64,000 nucleotides of DNA. Source: Chryseobacterium indicum. Lineage in GTDB: Bacteria > Bacteroidota > Bacteroidia > Flavobacteriales > Weeksellaceae. Of the stretch, positions 39,035 to 46,671 are shown piece by piece; positions within the stretch are counted from its first letter, which is position 1, and the number at the start of each line of letters is the position of its first letter. A program made the position numbers and the translations under genes. The notes under the pieces are model-generated. The model made no database searches. It had not been told where the DNA came from and saw only the letters and a program-made list of their open reading frames with translations. The stretch lies in NCBI RefSeq assembly GCF_021504595.1, contig NZ_JACSGT010000003.1, forward strand, positions 558,001 to 622,000. The letters are read 5' to 3'.

Positions 39035-39356
39035 TCTTACGCTGTTCTAATCTTGCACGAGCCTGCTTCATTAATTCTTGGTGAGATATTGTTCTACCCA
39101 TTCTGAAATCTTCCTCAGATCTTTTCAGGGATTCTAAAATCTCTTCATGAGTTTCGTTTCTATAAACAGGTTCCATTACTTTAGCAATGGAGAGCAATTC
39201 TTCGGAAGTAAATCTCTTTTCTTTCATTTTTTTGAAAAAGGTTGGTTTTTTAATTCCTGTTTTTTCAATGATGTAAGAAATTTTAAATGGTGAATCTTTC
39301 AGAATCTGATCGATGTTGTTCTGGATTTCTATATATTTTTCAATTTCAGCTATCAT
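39018..39356 (-). CDS. HTH antitoxin of the RelE/ParE-like pair
   Basis: It has 112 residues. The N-terminal half looks like an HTH (SYIIEKTGIKKPTFFKKMKE, residues about 27-46), and the C-terminal half is charged and helical, suited to neutralise the toxin. It lies first in the two-gene unit and has its own promoter with a palindrome. Two-gene type II toxin-antitoxin behaviour is inferred from layout and fold. Confidence 0.72.
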   Translation of the reverse strand: MIAEIEKYIEIQNNIDQILKDSPFKISYIIEKTGIKKPTFFKKMKEKRFTSEELLSIAKVMEPVYRNETHEEILESLKRSEEDFRMGRTISHQELMKQARARLEQRKNEGRI

Positions 39357-39371
39357 GTTTTTACAATTTAA

Positions 39372-39395
39372 GTATCAATTTATGATACAAATATA
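39372..39395 (-). promoter_or_regulatory. Toxin-antitoxin promoter and operator
   Basis: TATATTTG (39395-39388, minus strand) is an exact -7 box. Right after it GTATCA and TGATAC (39372-39388) form a perfect palindrome over the start site, a suitable place for self-repression by the HTH antitoxin. Confidence 0.6.
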
Positions 39396-39414
39396 ATAAA
39401 TAATTGACACTTTT

Positions 39415-40929
39415 CTATTGAACTTTACCCCATTCTTCATCAAAATACCGTACTAAAATCTGGTTATCCAATCGATTGACTTCGATATCTTTGGTTTTCA
39501 TATCTTTCGTAAAGTAAGAGAGTTGTGAAAAATTATAATCATAAAATTTCAAATTCGGAATTTTACGATAGATTTTATTGTTGATCGGTTCAAAAGAAGC
39601 CATTGAAAATCCCCATTCTCCGAATGACGGAACATACGTGTGATAAGCGGAAGTAAAAGGAAAAATTTGATTAATTGTTTTCTCAATACACCAGAAAGAT
39701 TTCGGGGCAAAGTAAGGAGAAGTAGTCTGTACCACAATCTTTGTGTCTAAAGTAGTTAGTCTTTCCAGCTCTTTGTAAAACTGTAAAGAATATAATTTTC
39801 CTAAACTGTAATTGGAAGGATCAGGAAAATCAATAATGATGATATCGTACTTTTTAGAGTTTTCTTTTACCCAGATATAAGCATCTTTGTTGATTACTTT
39901 CAGTTTTGGATTGGATAAAGAACTTTGATTCAATTGGCGCATGGTTTCATTATTCCTGAAAAAATCCGTCATTTCTCCGTCTAAATCGACCAAGGTGATG
40001 TCTTTTACTTCTTTGTATTTTAAAACTTCACGAACTGCAAAACCGTCTCCACCGCCGAGAATTAAAATATGATCAATCTTTTTAGCCATCGACATCGCAG
40101 GATGAACCAACGCTTCGTGATAACGGTATTCGTCTACTGAAGAAAACTGTAAATTATTATTCAGATATAATCTGAATTCGCGGCTGTTTCGGGTTAAAAC
40201 GATTCTTTGGTAGGGCGAACTTTTGGTGTAAACGACATTTTCACCATATAATTTTTCTTCTGAAAATGATAAAATTCTGTCCGAAAAAATAAAGAGAATA
40301 ACAAGCAAAAGAAAGGCTCCGATTGATTTAACTCTTAATGAAACTGGTTTTGAAAGTTCATTTTTCAGGTAAAAGCACAAAAATATGGCAATTGAAATAT
40401 TAACCAAGCCAAAAAACAAAGGCGTTTTTACGATTCCCAACTGCGGAATCAACACTAAAGGAAACAGAATAGAAGCCAGTAAAGCTCCGATATAATCAAA
40501 AGCGAAAACATTGGATACCAAATCTTTGAACTGAACCCTGTCTTTTAGAATGTTCATCAACAACGGAATTTCTACTCCGACCAAACATCCCGTAAAAAAG
40601 ACAAAAAGATACAGCACGGCTTCAAAATGAGCCAAAGTGTTAAACAGAATAAATAAAACCACAGAACTTATTCCGCCTATGATTCCGACCAGAATTTCAA
40701 TTTCTATGAATTTATCAATTAAATTTCCTTTGATGAATTTGGCAAAATAGGATCCGACTCCCATCGAAAAAAGATAAACTCCGATGATGAAGGAAAACTG
40801 CTTCACAGAATCGCCCAAAAGGTAGCTCGCCAAAGCTCCCGCCACCAATTCGTAGATCAGTCCGCAGGTTGCGATGACAAACACCGAAAACATCAACAGC
40901 AGTTCAAGAGGAATCCTCTTTTTATCCAT
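39415..40929 (-). CDS. Membrane-fused spermidine-synthase-like protein
   Basis: About 210 residues with seven hydrophobic helices lead a spermidine-synthase-like methyltransferase-fold domain, as in other DUF350-linked proteins. The dcSAM-binding motif is LGGGDGFAVREVLKY (about 283-297). Where soluble SpeE has DSTDP, this protein has DFPDPSNYSLGKLYS, typical of the membrane-bound branch. It likely moves an aminopropyl group onto an amine at the inner membrane. Its start overlaps the DUF350 stop by 8 nt. Confidence 0.85.
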   Translation of the reverse strand: MDKKRIPLELLLMFSVFVIATCGLIYELVAGALASYLLGDSVKQFSFIIGVYLFSMGVGSYFAKFIKGNLIDKFIEIEILVGIIGGISSVVLFILFNTLAHFEAVLYLFVFFTGCLVGVEIPLLMNILKDRVQFKDLVSNVFAFDYIGALLASILFPLVLIPQLGIVKTPLFFGLVNISIAIFLCFYLKNELSKPVSLRVKSIGAFLLLVILFIFSDRILSFSEEKLYGENVVYTKSSPYQRIVLTRNSREFRLYLNNNLQFSSVDEYRYHEALVHPAMSMAKKIDHILILGGGDGFAVREVLKYKEVKDITLVDLDGEMTDFFRNNETMRQLNQSSLSNPKLKVINKDAYIWVKENSKKYDIIIIDFPDPSNYSLGKLYSLQFYKELERLTTLDTKIVVQTTSPYFAPKSFWCIEKTINQIFPFTSAYHTYVPSFGEWGFSMASFEPINNKIYRKIPNLKFYDYNFSQLSYFTKDMKTKDIEVNRLDNQILVRYFDEEWGKVQ

Positions 40930-41137
40930 GAATCGCTGCGCTTATGATCATTGATATCCCGATGATGAATGCTCCGAAAATAATCGCCAAAGCGGTATTT
41001 TTATTGTGAGCGATTTCGTGCCATGTTTTTTCCGGCGTTATTTTTTCAATGATTAAATAACAAACCAGCAATATGACTATTCCCAGAAAGGAATAAATCA
41101 CTGAATTGATGACCGGTAAAAAGTTGATCTGATCCAT
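40922..41137 (-). CDS. DUF350 (YjfL-like) small membrane protein
   Basis: At 71 residues this is half the usual two-repeat DUF350 length. It has two helices (INSVIYSFLGIVILLVCYLII and ALAIIFGAFIIGISMIISAAI), with the repeat core PEKTWHEIAHNKNTALA between them. DUF350 is known to neighbour spermidine-synthase-like and ATP-grasp genes. The overlap with the SpeE-like gene supports a joint complex. Confidence 0.78.
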   Translation of the reverse strand: MDQINFLPVINSVIYSFLGIVILLVCYLIIEKITPEKTWHEIAHNKNTALAIIFGAFIIGISMIISAAIHG

Positions 41138-41149
41138 AGCTTATATTTT

Positions 41150-41347
41150 TTATTTGTGATAGTATCTGTAATAGCCCACTCCGGAAGAGTGATGTCTTCG
41201 CGTTGTTCCGTCTCTGTATGTTTCCGTTTTCTCGCAGTCGCAGAATTGGTTGCCGTCAAAAGTGAGATAAGTAAACCAGCCGACAAAAAATACTCCGATG
41301 AGACAGAGAATCCAGTGTTCTTTTATGTAATTAATAATAGTTTCCAT
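41150..41347 (-). CDS. 65-residue membrane protein of the DUF350/DUF4178 group
   Basis: One helix (about 12-30) is followed by a Cys/His/Tyr-rich tail (CDCEKTETYR, HHSSGVGYYRYYHK). The tight spacing (12 nt to DUF350, 3 nt to DUF4178) makes it a true operon member. I do not recognise it. Confidence 0.65.
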   Translation of the reverse strand: METIINYIKEHWILCLIGVFFVGWFTYLTFDGNQFCDCEKTETYRDGTTRRHHSSGVGYYRYYHK

Positions 41348-41350
41348 CGT

Positions 41351-42823
41351 TTATGAGTAGGTGTAAGGTGAATTTGAACTGTTGAACCATTTTGATCTTT
41401 CGAAAGATTTTCTTCCGAACCAGACTGCTGCGACAAACCCGATGATAAACAAAAGAACAAACACAAAATTCCTGAAGGAAACAGGAAGCCATTCTGCCTT
41501 AATTTTAACCGATTTATTTTCGCTGACTGCAGATGTAGTGGTTCCGGCTGCAAGATTGGTATTCAAAAGAGAGTCGATATCCGCTTTTCCCAAAGTCTGA
41601 TGAATAAATCGTCCGAGACTGCTTACTGTGTCTTCCTTAATCATTTTTGAGCTTCCGAAAGCCGTTGTTTCCATCGTACTGTTGTTGGTAACGTTAATGG
41701 TTCCGTTGTTATCTCGTGATAAGGTTAAACTTCCGTCCTGAGTTGCATAATAAGAAGGTGGAGTTTCCTTTGGAGTTTCCTGTTTTTCTGCTGAAATTGT
41801 AAAGTGGTATTTTCCGGGAGCAACTCCGCAGAAATTAAAACTTTCATTCCTTCTTCCTTCGCTCCAGTTTTCACCGTCTTCATACCCATGATATTCTTCA
41901 ATATCTTTAGAAGCATAAACTATTTCGTTGGTTTTCTCATTAACCAGACCAAGACCGACATTTGCCCAGGAATTATCCACATTGGAATATACCTCAACTT
42001 TTAACGGGGCAGAACCGCCTGATAAATCAAAGCTTTTACTAACCATTTCTTTATTGCGGACATCTGCAAAATTAATTTCCTGCTCAAAAACCGATTTATT
42101 GGTTCTCGTCCCGACTACATACAATTGGATCAGACTAATTAGTAATGCCGAAACCGCCATAATATTAATGGTGTGCTTTACATTTACATAAAATGGCTGA
42201 ACAATTCCTATTCCTGAATAATTGGGAAGATTTGAAATCCCAAACGCTTTTTTTACTTTATATTTTGAGATATGTTTGCCAAAGAAGAATTCACTTTTAC
42301 CTTTAGAGTGTTCATGCGAAATCATCTGAGTCGCATTCACGTACTCTTTGTATGTTGCCAGTCCGAAATCCAGTTTATCTTCAAAAAAACCTGCTGCAGA
42401 ATGAATGGTGCATTCTGTAGTTTCATACCAGCGGAAATTTCTTCCATGCAGTTCCATTGCTTTTCCGTTCAGTTTTTTCTTTACATCCATTGCATTAATG
42501 GTATGAAGAAAAGTCCAATGACCATCGCTCTCACTTAAAAAAGCATCTTCTCCTTTTGTATCTTTTAAATAATATTCTCTCCAAAAAATACTGGTTCCGT
42601 ATTTGCGGATGATAATTCCGGTGACGGTATATTCTGTATTGTCGATGATTCCTTTCTGTCCGATATCCAATACAACATTTTCTGTAGGAACTTTGATGTG
42701 TTTCTGATGTTTATTATTTTCGACATCAATAAGATAAGAACAGGTATTGCAGACGTATTCTTTTATATCGAAAGTAAGATCCAGCTTATTTCCGGATTCG
42801 CAGGCGGGACAAACGTAAAACAT
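41351..42823 (-). CDS. DUF4178 domain protein with zinc ribbon and membrane helices
   Basis: The N-terminus is a zinc ribbon (C5, C8, C25, C28; CPAC and CNTC). A DUF4178 beta-rich domain follows (FWREYYLKDTKGEDAFLSES and DGHWTFLH). A helix near 220-240 leads into an extracytoplasmic beta domain (KVEVYSNVDNSWANVGLGLV). A C-terminal helix (FRNFVFVLLFIIGFVAAVWF) ends in SFERSKW. DUF4178 proteins typically accompany DUF350, SpeD and SpeE, as here. The function is unknown; the zinc ribbon hints at binding protein or nucleic acid. Confidence 0.78.
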   Translation of the reverse strand: MFYVCPACESGNKLDLTFDIKEYVCNTCSYLIDVENNKHQKHIKVPTENVVLDIGQKGIIDNTEYTVTGIIIRKYGTSIFWREYYLKDTKGEDAFLSESDGHWTFLHTINAMDVKKKLNGKAMELHGRNFRWYETTECTIHSAAGFFEDKLDFGLATYKEYVNATQMISHEHSKGKSEFFFGKHISKYKVKKAFGISNLPNYSGIGIVQPFYVNVKHTINIMAVSALLISLIQLYVVGTRTNKSVFEQEINFADVRNKEMVSKSFDLSGGSAPLKVEVYSNVDNSWANVGLGLVNEKTNEIVYASKDIEEYHGYEDGENWSEGRRNESFNFCGVAPGKYHFTISAEKQETPKETPPSYYATQDGSLTLSRDNNGTINVTNNSTMETTAFGSSKMIKEDTVSSLGRFIHQTLGKADIDSLLNTNLAAGTTTSAVSENKSVKIKAEWLPVSFRNFVFVLLFIIGFVAAVWFGRKSFERSKWFNSSNSPYTYS

Positions 42824-42826
42824 TTT

Positions 42827-43186
42827 TTATCTGTAAATTTTGTGTTTCTGAATGGTTTTAGCTTTAAAATATTCTATTACTTCATCTGCAATTTTTTCAA
42901 CTTTTTCTGTGTTATCCTGCAGATAATTGCAGAGAAAAACATCAAAAGTGAGTTGTTTAAATTCCGGCCACGTATGAATACAAAGGTGGGATTCTTTAAG
43001 ACAAACCGCGGAAGTAAAGCTTTTATTTTCAAAAATGTGACTGGTAATTCCTACAATTTCCACGTCTTTTGTTGCGAGCATATCTCTGGTAAATGCTAAG
43101 AAACTGTCACCGTCTATTAACAAAGCTTCTGACTCCGTTTCCAAAGTCAGAAGAATATGTAAACCTTTGCTGGTAATTGATTCCAA
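42827..43186 (-). CDS. speD: S-adenosylmethionine decarboxylase proenzyme-like
   Basis: SpeD makes decarboxylated SAM, the aminopropyl donor for SpeE. The protein has 119 residues. The self-cleavage site that yields the pyruvoyl group is kept in KESHLCIHTWPEF (Ser about 67), and the later FDVFLCNYL is family-like. No in-frame ATG precedes the conserved part; the start is TTG at 43186 or a nearby codon. It is 3 nt from the DUF4178 gene, placing donor synthesis in the same transcript as the SpeE-like transferase. Confidence 0.85.
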   Translation of the reverse strand: MESITSKGLHILLTLETESEALLIDGDSFLAFTRDMLATKDVEIVGITSHIFENKSFTSAVCLKESHLCIHTWPEFKQLTFDVFLCNYLQDNTEKVEKIADEVIEYFKAKTIQKHKIYR

Positions 43187-43210
43187 TTCAATGTATTTTC
43201 AGCAAATATA

Positions 43211-44134
43211 TTATTTTTTTGGTAAGAAAACTTCTGCAAGCATACAACGTGCACTTCCGCCTCCGTTTACTTCAATGGTATTTAAATCTGAATAAATAAT
43301 CTCACAATACTTTTCAATTGCTGAAACCTGATCCTGATGTAAGGACTTATAAGCGGTTTCGCTCATCACCAAAAATTTCTGTCCGTCTTTATTATTTACC
43401 TGAAGCATATTTCCGGCAAACTGCTGCATCTGCTCTTCAGAAATTTCAATGATTTCTTTTCCTGAGTTTTTAATGGTTTCAATGACTTTGCTTCTTTCGA
43501 GTTCATCATCGATACAATCCAGACAGATTACCACAAATTTATCTGCTACACACATCATTACATTGGTGTGGTAAATCGGAAGTCTTTCTTCTCCAACGGT
43601 TTGGAATGAATGAAAAACAACCGGCGTAAAACCGTACTTCTCACAAAATTCTCTGAACAGGTTTTCATCCAGTCTTAAAGAAACCGAACCGTAAGCAATT
43701 TTGTTATCGTGATCGAAGATCATGCTTCCTGTTCCTTCCAAAAAATGCCCCTGTGTTTCCGGGAAAGACCAGTCGTCGATTTCAGCGACTTCGAATCCCT
43801 GTTCTTTAATGGTTTCAATGATATCGTCTCTTCTTTCTACTCTTCTGTTGGAAGCAAACATCGGGTATAAAACCACTTTTCCGTCTTTGTGAAAACTTAC
43901 CCAGTTGTTCGGGAAAATAGAATCCGGAGTGTGCGGATCTAATGTATCTTTTACTGTGATGACGTTAATTCCTTTACTTCTTAATTTTTCAACAAAAGCT
44001 TTAAATTCTGACAAAGCTTTGAACTGGGTATCGAAACCTTTCTGCTCTACCTGAAAATAATTGTTTTTTGCCGTTTCTGCATTAAATCCGAATGCAATCG
44101 GCTCTATCATTAGTACTGTATCTGTTGTCTGCAT
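43211..44134 (-). CDS. ctlX: CtlX-type guanidino hydrolase (arginine deiminase fold)
   Basis: The protein is a pentein-fold hydrolase close to CtlX/DDAH, which act on citrulline or methylated arginine. The catalytic set is present: PDSIFPNNWVS, FLEGTGSMIFDHD, His in LPIYHTNVMM, and the nucleophile Cys in GGGSARCMLAEVFL. It has 307 residues, a normal length. It is 24 nt ahead of speD and probably cotranscribed with it. The other hydrolase at 44708 lies beyond a four-helix-bundle insertion. Confidence 0.85.
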   Translation of the reverse strand: MQTTDTVLMIEPIAFGFNAETAKNNYFQVEQKGFDTQFKALSEFKAFVEKLRSKGINVITVKDTLDPHTPDSIFPNNWVSFHKDGKVVLYPMFASNRRVERRDDIIETIKEQGFEVAEIDDWSFPETQGHFLEGTGSMIFDHDNKIAYGSVSLRLDENLFREFCEKYGFTPVVFHSFQTVGEERLPIYHTNVMMCVADKFVVICLDCIDDELERSKVIETIKNSGKEIIEISEEQMQQFAGNMLQVNNKDGQKFLVMSETAYKSLHQDQVSAIEKYCEIIYSDLNTIEVNGGGSARCMLAEVFLPKK

Positions 44135-44175
44135 ACTTTGGGTTTGAGGGTGTTTTGGGTTTGAGAGTCTGAGGG

Positions 44176-44215
44176 TTTTAGTGTTTTAGTGTTTTAGTGT
44201 TTTAGTGTTTTAGTG
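44176..44215. repeat. Five-fold 8-bp tandem repeat
   Basis: Five copies of TTTTAGTG run head to tail, partly within the left inverted repeat. Copy number may vary by slippage. It lies between the ctlX start and the end of the four-helix-bundle gene. Confidence 0.85.
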
Positions 44216-44223
44216 TAAAATTA

Positions 44224-44619
44224 CTACTCATTCTTATTTTGTGAAAACGAACACCATTTTCCAGACTGACTCATCATATTGACCAACATCCCGATTATTT
44301 GATTGTATTGTTTATTTAAACTAATAAGCTGTTCTTCATTTATATATTTGCATTTCCATGCGTACAAGAGCCATGTTTGGGTTTCTCTTGCTTCTCCTTC
44401 AGAATCTGTAAGCTTTGCGACGAAAGATTTTTCATACTTTCTTTTTCCCCAAGCCTCGCTTATATTTGCCGAAACGGATCGTGATGAACGCCTTATTTGA
44501 TCTGTAAGAGAGTAGAGTTCTTCTTTAGGAAAAGATTTTGTGAGTTCAAAAATTATCATCGCAAATTCTACTGACTTTTGAAACACCTTTAAATCTTGGT
44601 GAAATTTAATTGTTGACAT
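44224..44619 (-). CDS. Four-helix-bundle protein (23S rRNA IVS / S23 type)
   Basis: The protein has 131 residues and the family landmarks HQDLKVFQKSVEFAMIIFEL, FPKEELYSLTDQIRRSSRSV, SANISEAWGKRK and SLNKQYNQIIGMLVNMM. Relatives are encoded in intervening sequences of 23S rRNA genes and resemble the accessory protein of diversity-generating retroelements. It forms a basic pentameric barrel in known structures. It sits inside a pair of 26-bp inverted repeats. The cellular role is unknown. Confidence 0.88.
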   Translation of the reverse strand: MSTIKFHQDLKVFQKSVEFAMIIFELTKSFPKEELYSLTDQIRRSSRSVSANISEAWGKRKYEKSFVAKLTDSEGEARETQTWLLYAWKCKYINEEQLISLNKQYNQIIGMLVNMMSQSGKWCSFSQNKNE

Positions 44620-44707
44620 CTTTGTATTTTAAGCTAAAATAGAAAAAATAACAACAACTCAGCCCCAAAACTCTCTAACTCTAAAACACTCAGACTCTCA
44701 AACTCAG

Positions 44708-45622
44708 CTACTCTCTAACAAGCGGCATTGTGGAACACCTCAGCAATCCTCCCATTTTGGAAATCTCGCGGTACGGAATTTCTTCAACGGTCATTCCCCA
44801 TTCGTTTCTGAGGTGATTGTTCATTCTGGCGAATGCTTTGTCGGAAACTACGATTTCCGGAGAGATTGAAAAAATATTCGGGAACATTTCAAACATTTCT
44901 TCTGCTGTAACGTGGAAACAATTTTCTTCCCCGAAAATATCAATAATCAGGCGGTAATCGCTTTCATCTACAAATCCGTCTTTGTAAATAATACATTTAT
45001 CTTTTCCAATGGGGTTGAATGTACAATCCAGATGTAAAATTCCTTCGTACGGTATTCTGTCGTTCTTTTTCAGTTCCAGATCGATGATTCTTTTTTTAGG
45101 AAAGTATTCTTTAAGAATTTCGATCGCATATTCATTGGTTCTTGCCGTTTTATAACTTCTGTAATCTTCACTGAAACATGTTCCGATGAACAGAAAATCG
45201 TCCCAGACAATAACATCTCCACCTTCAATGTGTGCTGTTTCCGGAAGATTAATTATTTTTCTCCACGCCACTTTTTCAAAAACCGTTTTATAAGCTTCCT
45301 GTTCGTCTGCGCGGTCTGCAATAACATTGGAAATGATCATTTTATCATCGATTACAAAGGCGACGTCTCTTGCAAAAACCTGATTGTAGTCTGCAATAAT
45401 GTCCGGACGAAGAACTTCTACATCATATTTCTTTAAAACCGCTTCGAAAGCGTTCATTTCATGAATGATATCCGACTCTTTCGGATAGATGTTATTTTCG
45501 ATTGAATGATATGACTTTGCATCATAGCTTTCCTCTAATGTAGGAACTGCTCCCATTGAATTGGGCTGCCCTAAAACCACTGATTTCAGCCTTCCCGTTT
45601 CGTTTTTTATATTTAGCTTCAT
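44708..45622 (-). CDS. Dimethylarginine dimethylaminohydrolase / amidinotransferase-family enzyme
   Basis: It is a second pentein-fold guanidine-processing enzyme, 304 residues long. The key residues are in VFARDVAFV, AHIEGGDVIVWDD, His in ILHLDCTFNP and Cys in MGGLLRCSTMPL. DDAH, arginine deiminase and amidinotransferase share these; the exact substrate is not decided by the sequence. Its C-terminal codons run into the right inverted repeat of the four-helix-bundle unit. It is first in the row of minus-strand genes that leads to ctlX and speD. Confidence 0.83.
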   Translation of the reverse strand: MKLNIKNETGRLKSVVLGQPNSMGAVPTLEESYDAKSYHSIENNIYPKESDIIHEMNAFEAVLKKYDVEVLRPDIIADYNQVFARDVAFVIDDKMIISNVIADRADEQEAYKTVFEKVAWRKIINLPETAHIEGGDVIVWDDFLFIGTCFSEDYRSYKTARTNEYAIEILKEYFPKKRIIDLELKKNDRIPYEGILHLDCTFNPIGKDKCIIYKDGFVDESDYRLIIDIFGEENCFHVTAEEMFEMFPNIFSISPEIVVSDKAFARMNNHLRNEWGMTVEEIPYREISKMGGLLRCSTMPLVRE

Positions 45623-45933
45623 AAAGATTTATGCAATGCTACAAATATAAGTAAAGGACTGAATCTGGGAAACTTTTGTCCTGTTTTTAGGTGATCTGCG
45701 CAATATAAATCTATGAAATAATCTTCTTACAGTTTTTTACTTCAGCAGATTGATAGACTAAAGCATTTATTCACTTAAATAAGCGATTTTATCAGATAAT
45801 TTTATTCACAATAATTGGTTATGAATTATTTTTTGATAAAATGTAAAAAGTTTTAATTAAAATTCCTACTTTAGTGATATAATTTCTATAGAAATTAAAA
45901 CATAAAACATTAACAATCAAACACCAAAACATC
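45623..45933. other. Intergenic region, AT-rich
   Basis: This 311-bp divergent gap contains no coding frame of note. TACTTTAG (45868-45875), one mismatch from the -7 consensus, may belong to the small peptide gene. I see no repeat or structured RNA. Confidence 0.5.
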
Positions 45934-46095
45934 ATGAACACAAAAAAAGCCGTGCTTTTAAAAGCACAAAAATTAGGCAGAGAAGAACAAAAATCAATTA
46001 TCGGAGGAGCATCTGCTGCAAGACGCTGCTGCGAATATGATTTTGAAACAGGAAAATGTACACTCTGGACTTGCGACAGATGTCAATGTCCATAA
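45934..46095 (+). CDS. Small Cys-rich peptide with double-glycine leader (bacteriocin-like)
   Basis: This 53-codon gene is easily missed. It begins MNTKKAVLLKAQKLGREEQK and continues SIIGG, a leader ending in Gly-Gly of the sort cut by ABC-transporter peptidases. The 28-residue core has six Cys (32, 33, 42, 47, 50, 52), with CDRCQCP at the end. Flavobacteriia encode many peptides of this build. A terminator lies 18 nt after the stop, so it is a one-gene unit. No exporter, maturation or immunity gene is next to it, so function (signal, toxin or metal binder) is open. Confidence 0.78.
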   Translation: MNTKKAVLLKAQKLGREEQKSIIGGASAARRCCEYDFETGKCTLWTCDRCQCP

Positions 46096-46112
46096 CAGAA
46101 AATTAGACTTAA

Positions 46113-46145
46113 AGCCTGCTTTTGAAGCAGGTTTTATTTTTTATG
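46113..46145 (+). terminator. Intrinsic terminator
   Basis: CCTGCTT (46115-46121) pairs with AAGCAGG (46125-46131) and runs into a T-rich tail. It ends the small peptide gene. Confidence 0.88.
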
Positions 46146-46163
46146 TTATTTTTGTACTTTATC

Positions 46164-46587
46164 ATGAAAAAATCCGATAATTTTTACACACTATCTGTAT
46201 AGCAAAAATTAAACGAAGTACAATACAGCCTTATGATTTTAAGTGGACTCAATTCTATGAAGATGATTCAAAAGAATTGTTTAGAGATTATCCAATTGAA
46301 TTACTTGACGAAGAACGAATCATCTGCTCCACAATTATAAATGAAGATAATTTCAGTATTTTAACTACCAAGAAACTCATCACTTTAAAAAGCGGTAGAC
46401 TTTCTTTGGGAAGTTGTATTAATGCAACAGATAAATTGTATGGAAAATTCAAAAGTAAAACAAAGGACTTCTCCTTAGGCTCTGTAGAACTGGAAATGGC
46501 GAAATTTTAGAATATTTTATTGAAACAGGAAGAGCCTCGATGATAATGATCCAAGATGTAAGGACGATGATACAAATACAGCAGTAA
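46164..46587 (+). pseudogene. Decayed small gene with two frame breaks
   Basis: Three consecutive frames make one plausible protein: MKKSDNFYTLSV (from ATG 46164), then IAKIKRSTIQPYDFKW through LGSVELE (frame of 46199-46507), then TGNGEILEYFIETGRASMIM and IQ-rich end (stop 46587). Shifts near 46200 and near 46490 would restore it. The middle piece alone has only a TTG start at 46277. I know no family. It could also be sequencing error, since both breaks are single-base. Confidence 0.5.
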
Positions 46588-46622
46588 AAAAATAAAAAAA
46601 TTTTCCAAAGCTGAGAAATAAA

Positions 46623-46650
46623 AAAATCCCAAAGCAAGAGCTTCGGGATT
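46623..46650 (-). terminator. Intrinsic terminator after citrate synthase
   Basis: On the minus strand AAATCCC and GGGATTT enclose AGC/GCT pairs with a 4-nt loop, followed by seven Ts. Confidence 0.88.
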
Positions 46651-46671
46651 TTATTTATATCAGGATACTGA

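Larger units (their letters stand above)
44159..44703. mobile_element. Inverted-repeat-bounded unit carrying a four-helix-bundle gene
   Basis: A 26-bp sequence at 44159-44184 (GTTTGAGAGTCTGAGG and onward) recurs inverted at 44678-44703 with 24 of 26 bases the same. Between them lies only the four-helix-bundle gene. The unit separates two related hydrolase genes, as if inserted. There is no transposase, so movement would need a partner elsewhere; this is inference. Confidence 0.5.

Noticed and set aside
44170..44220. Possible CRISPR array
   Set aside because: The units are only 8 bp with no spacers, and there are no cas genes.
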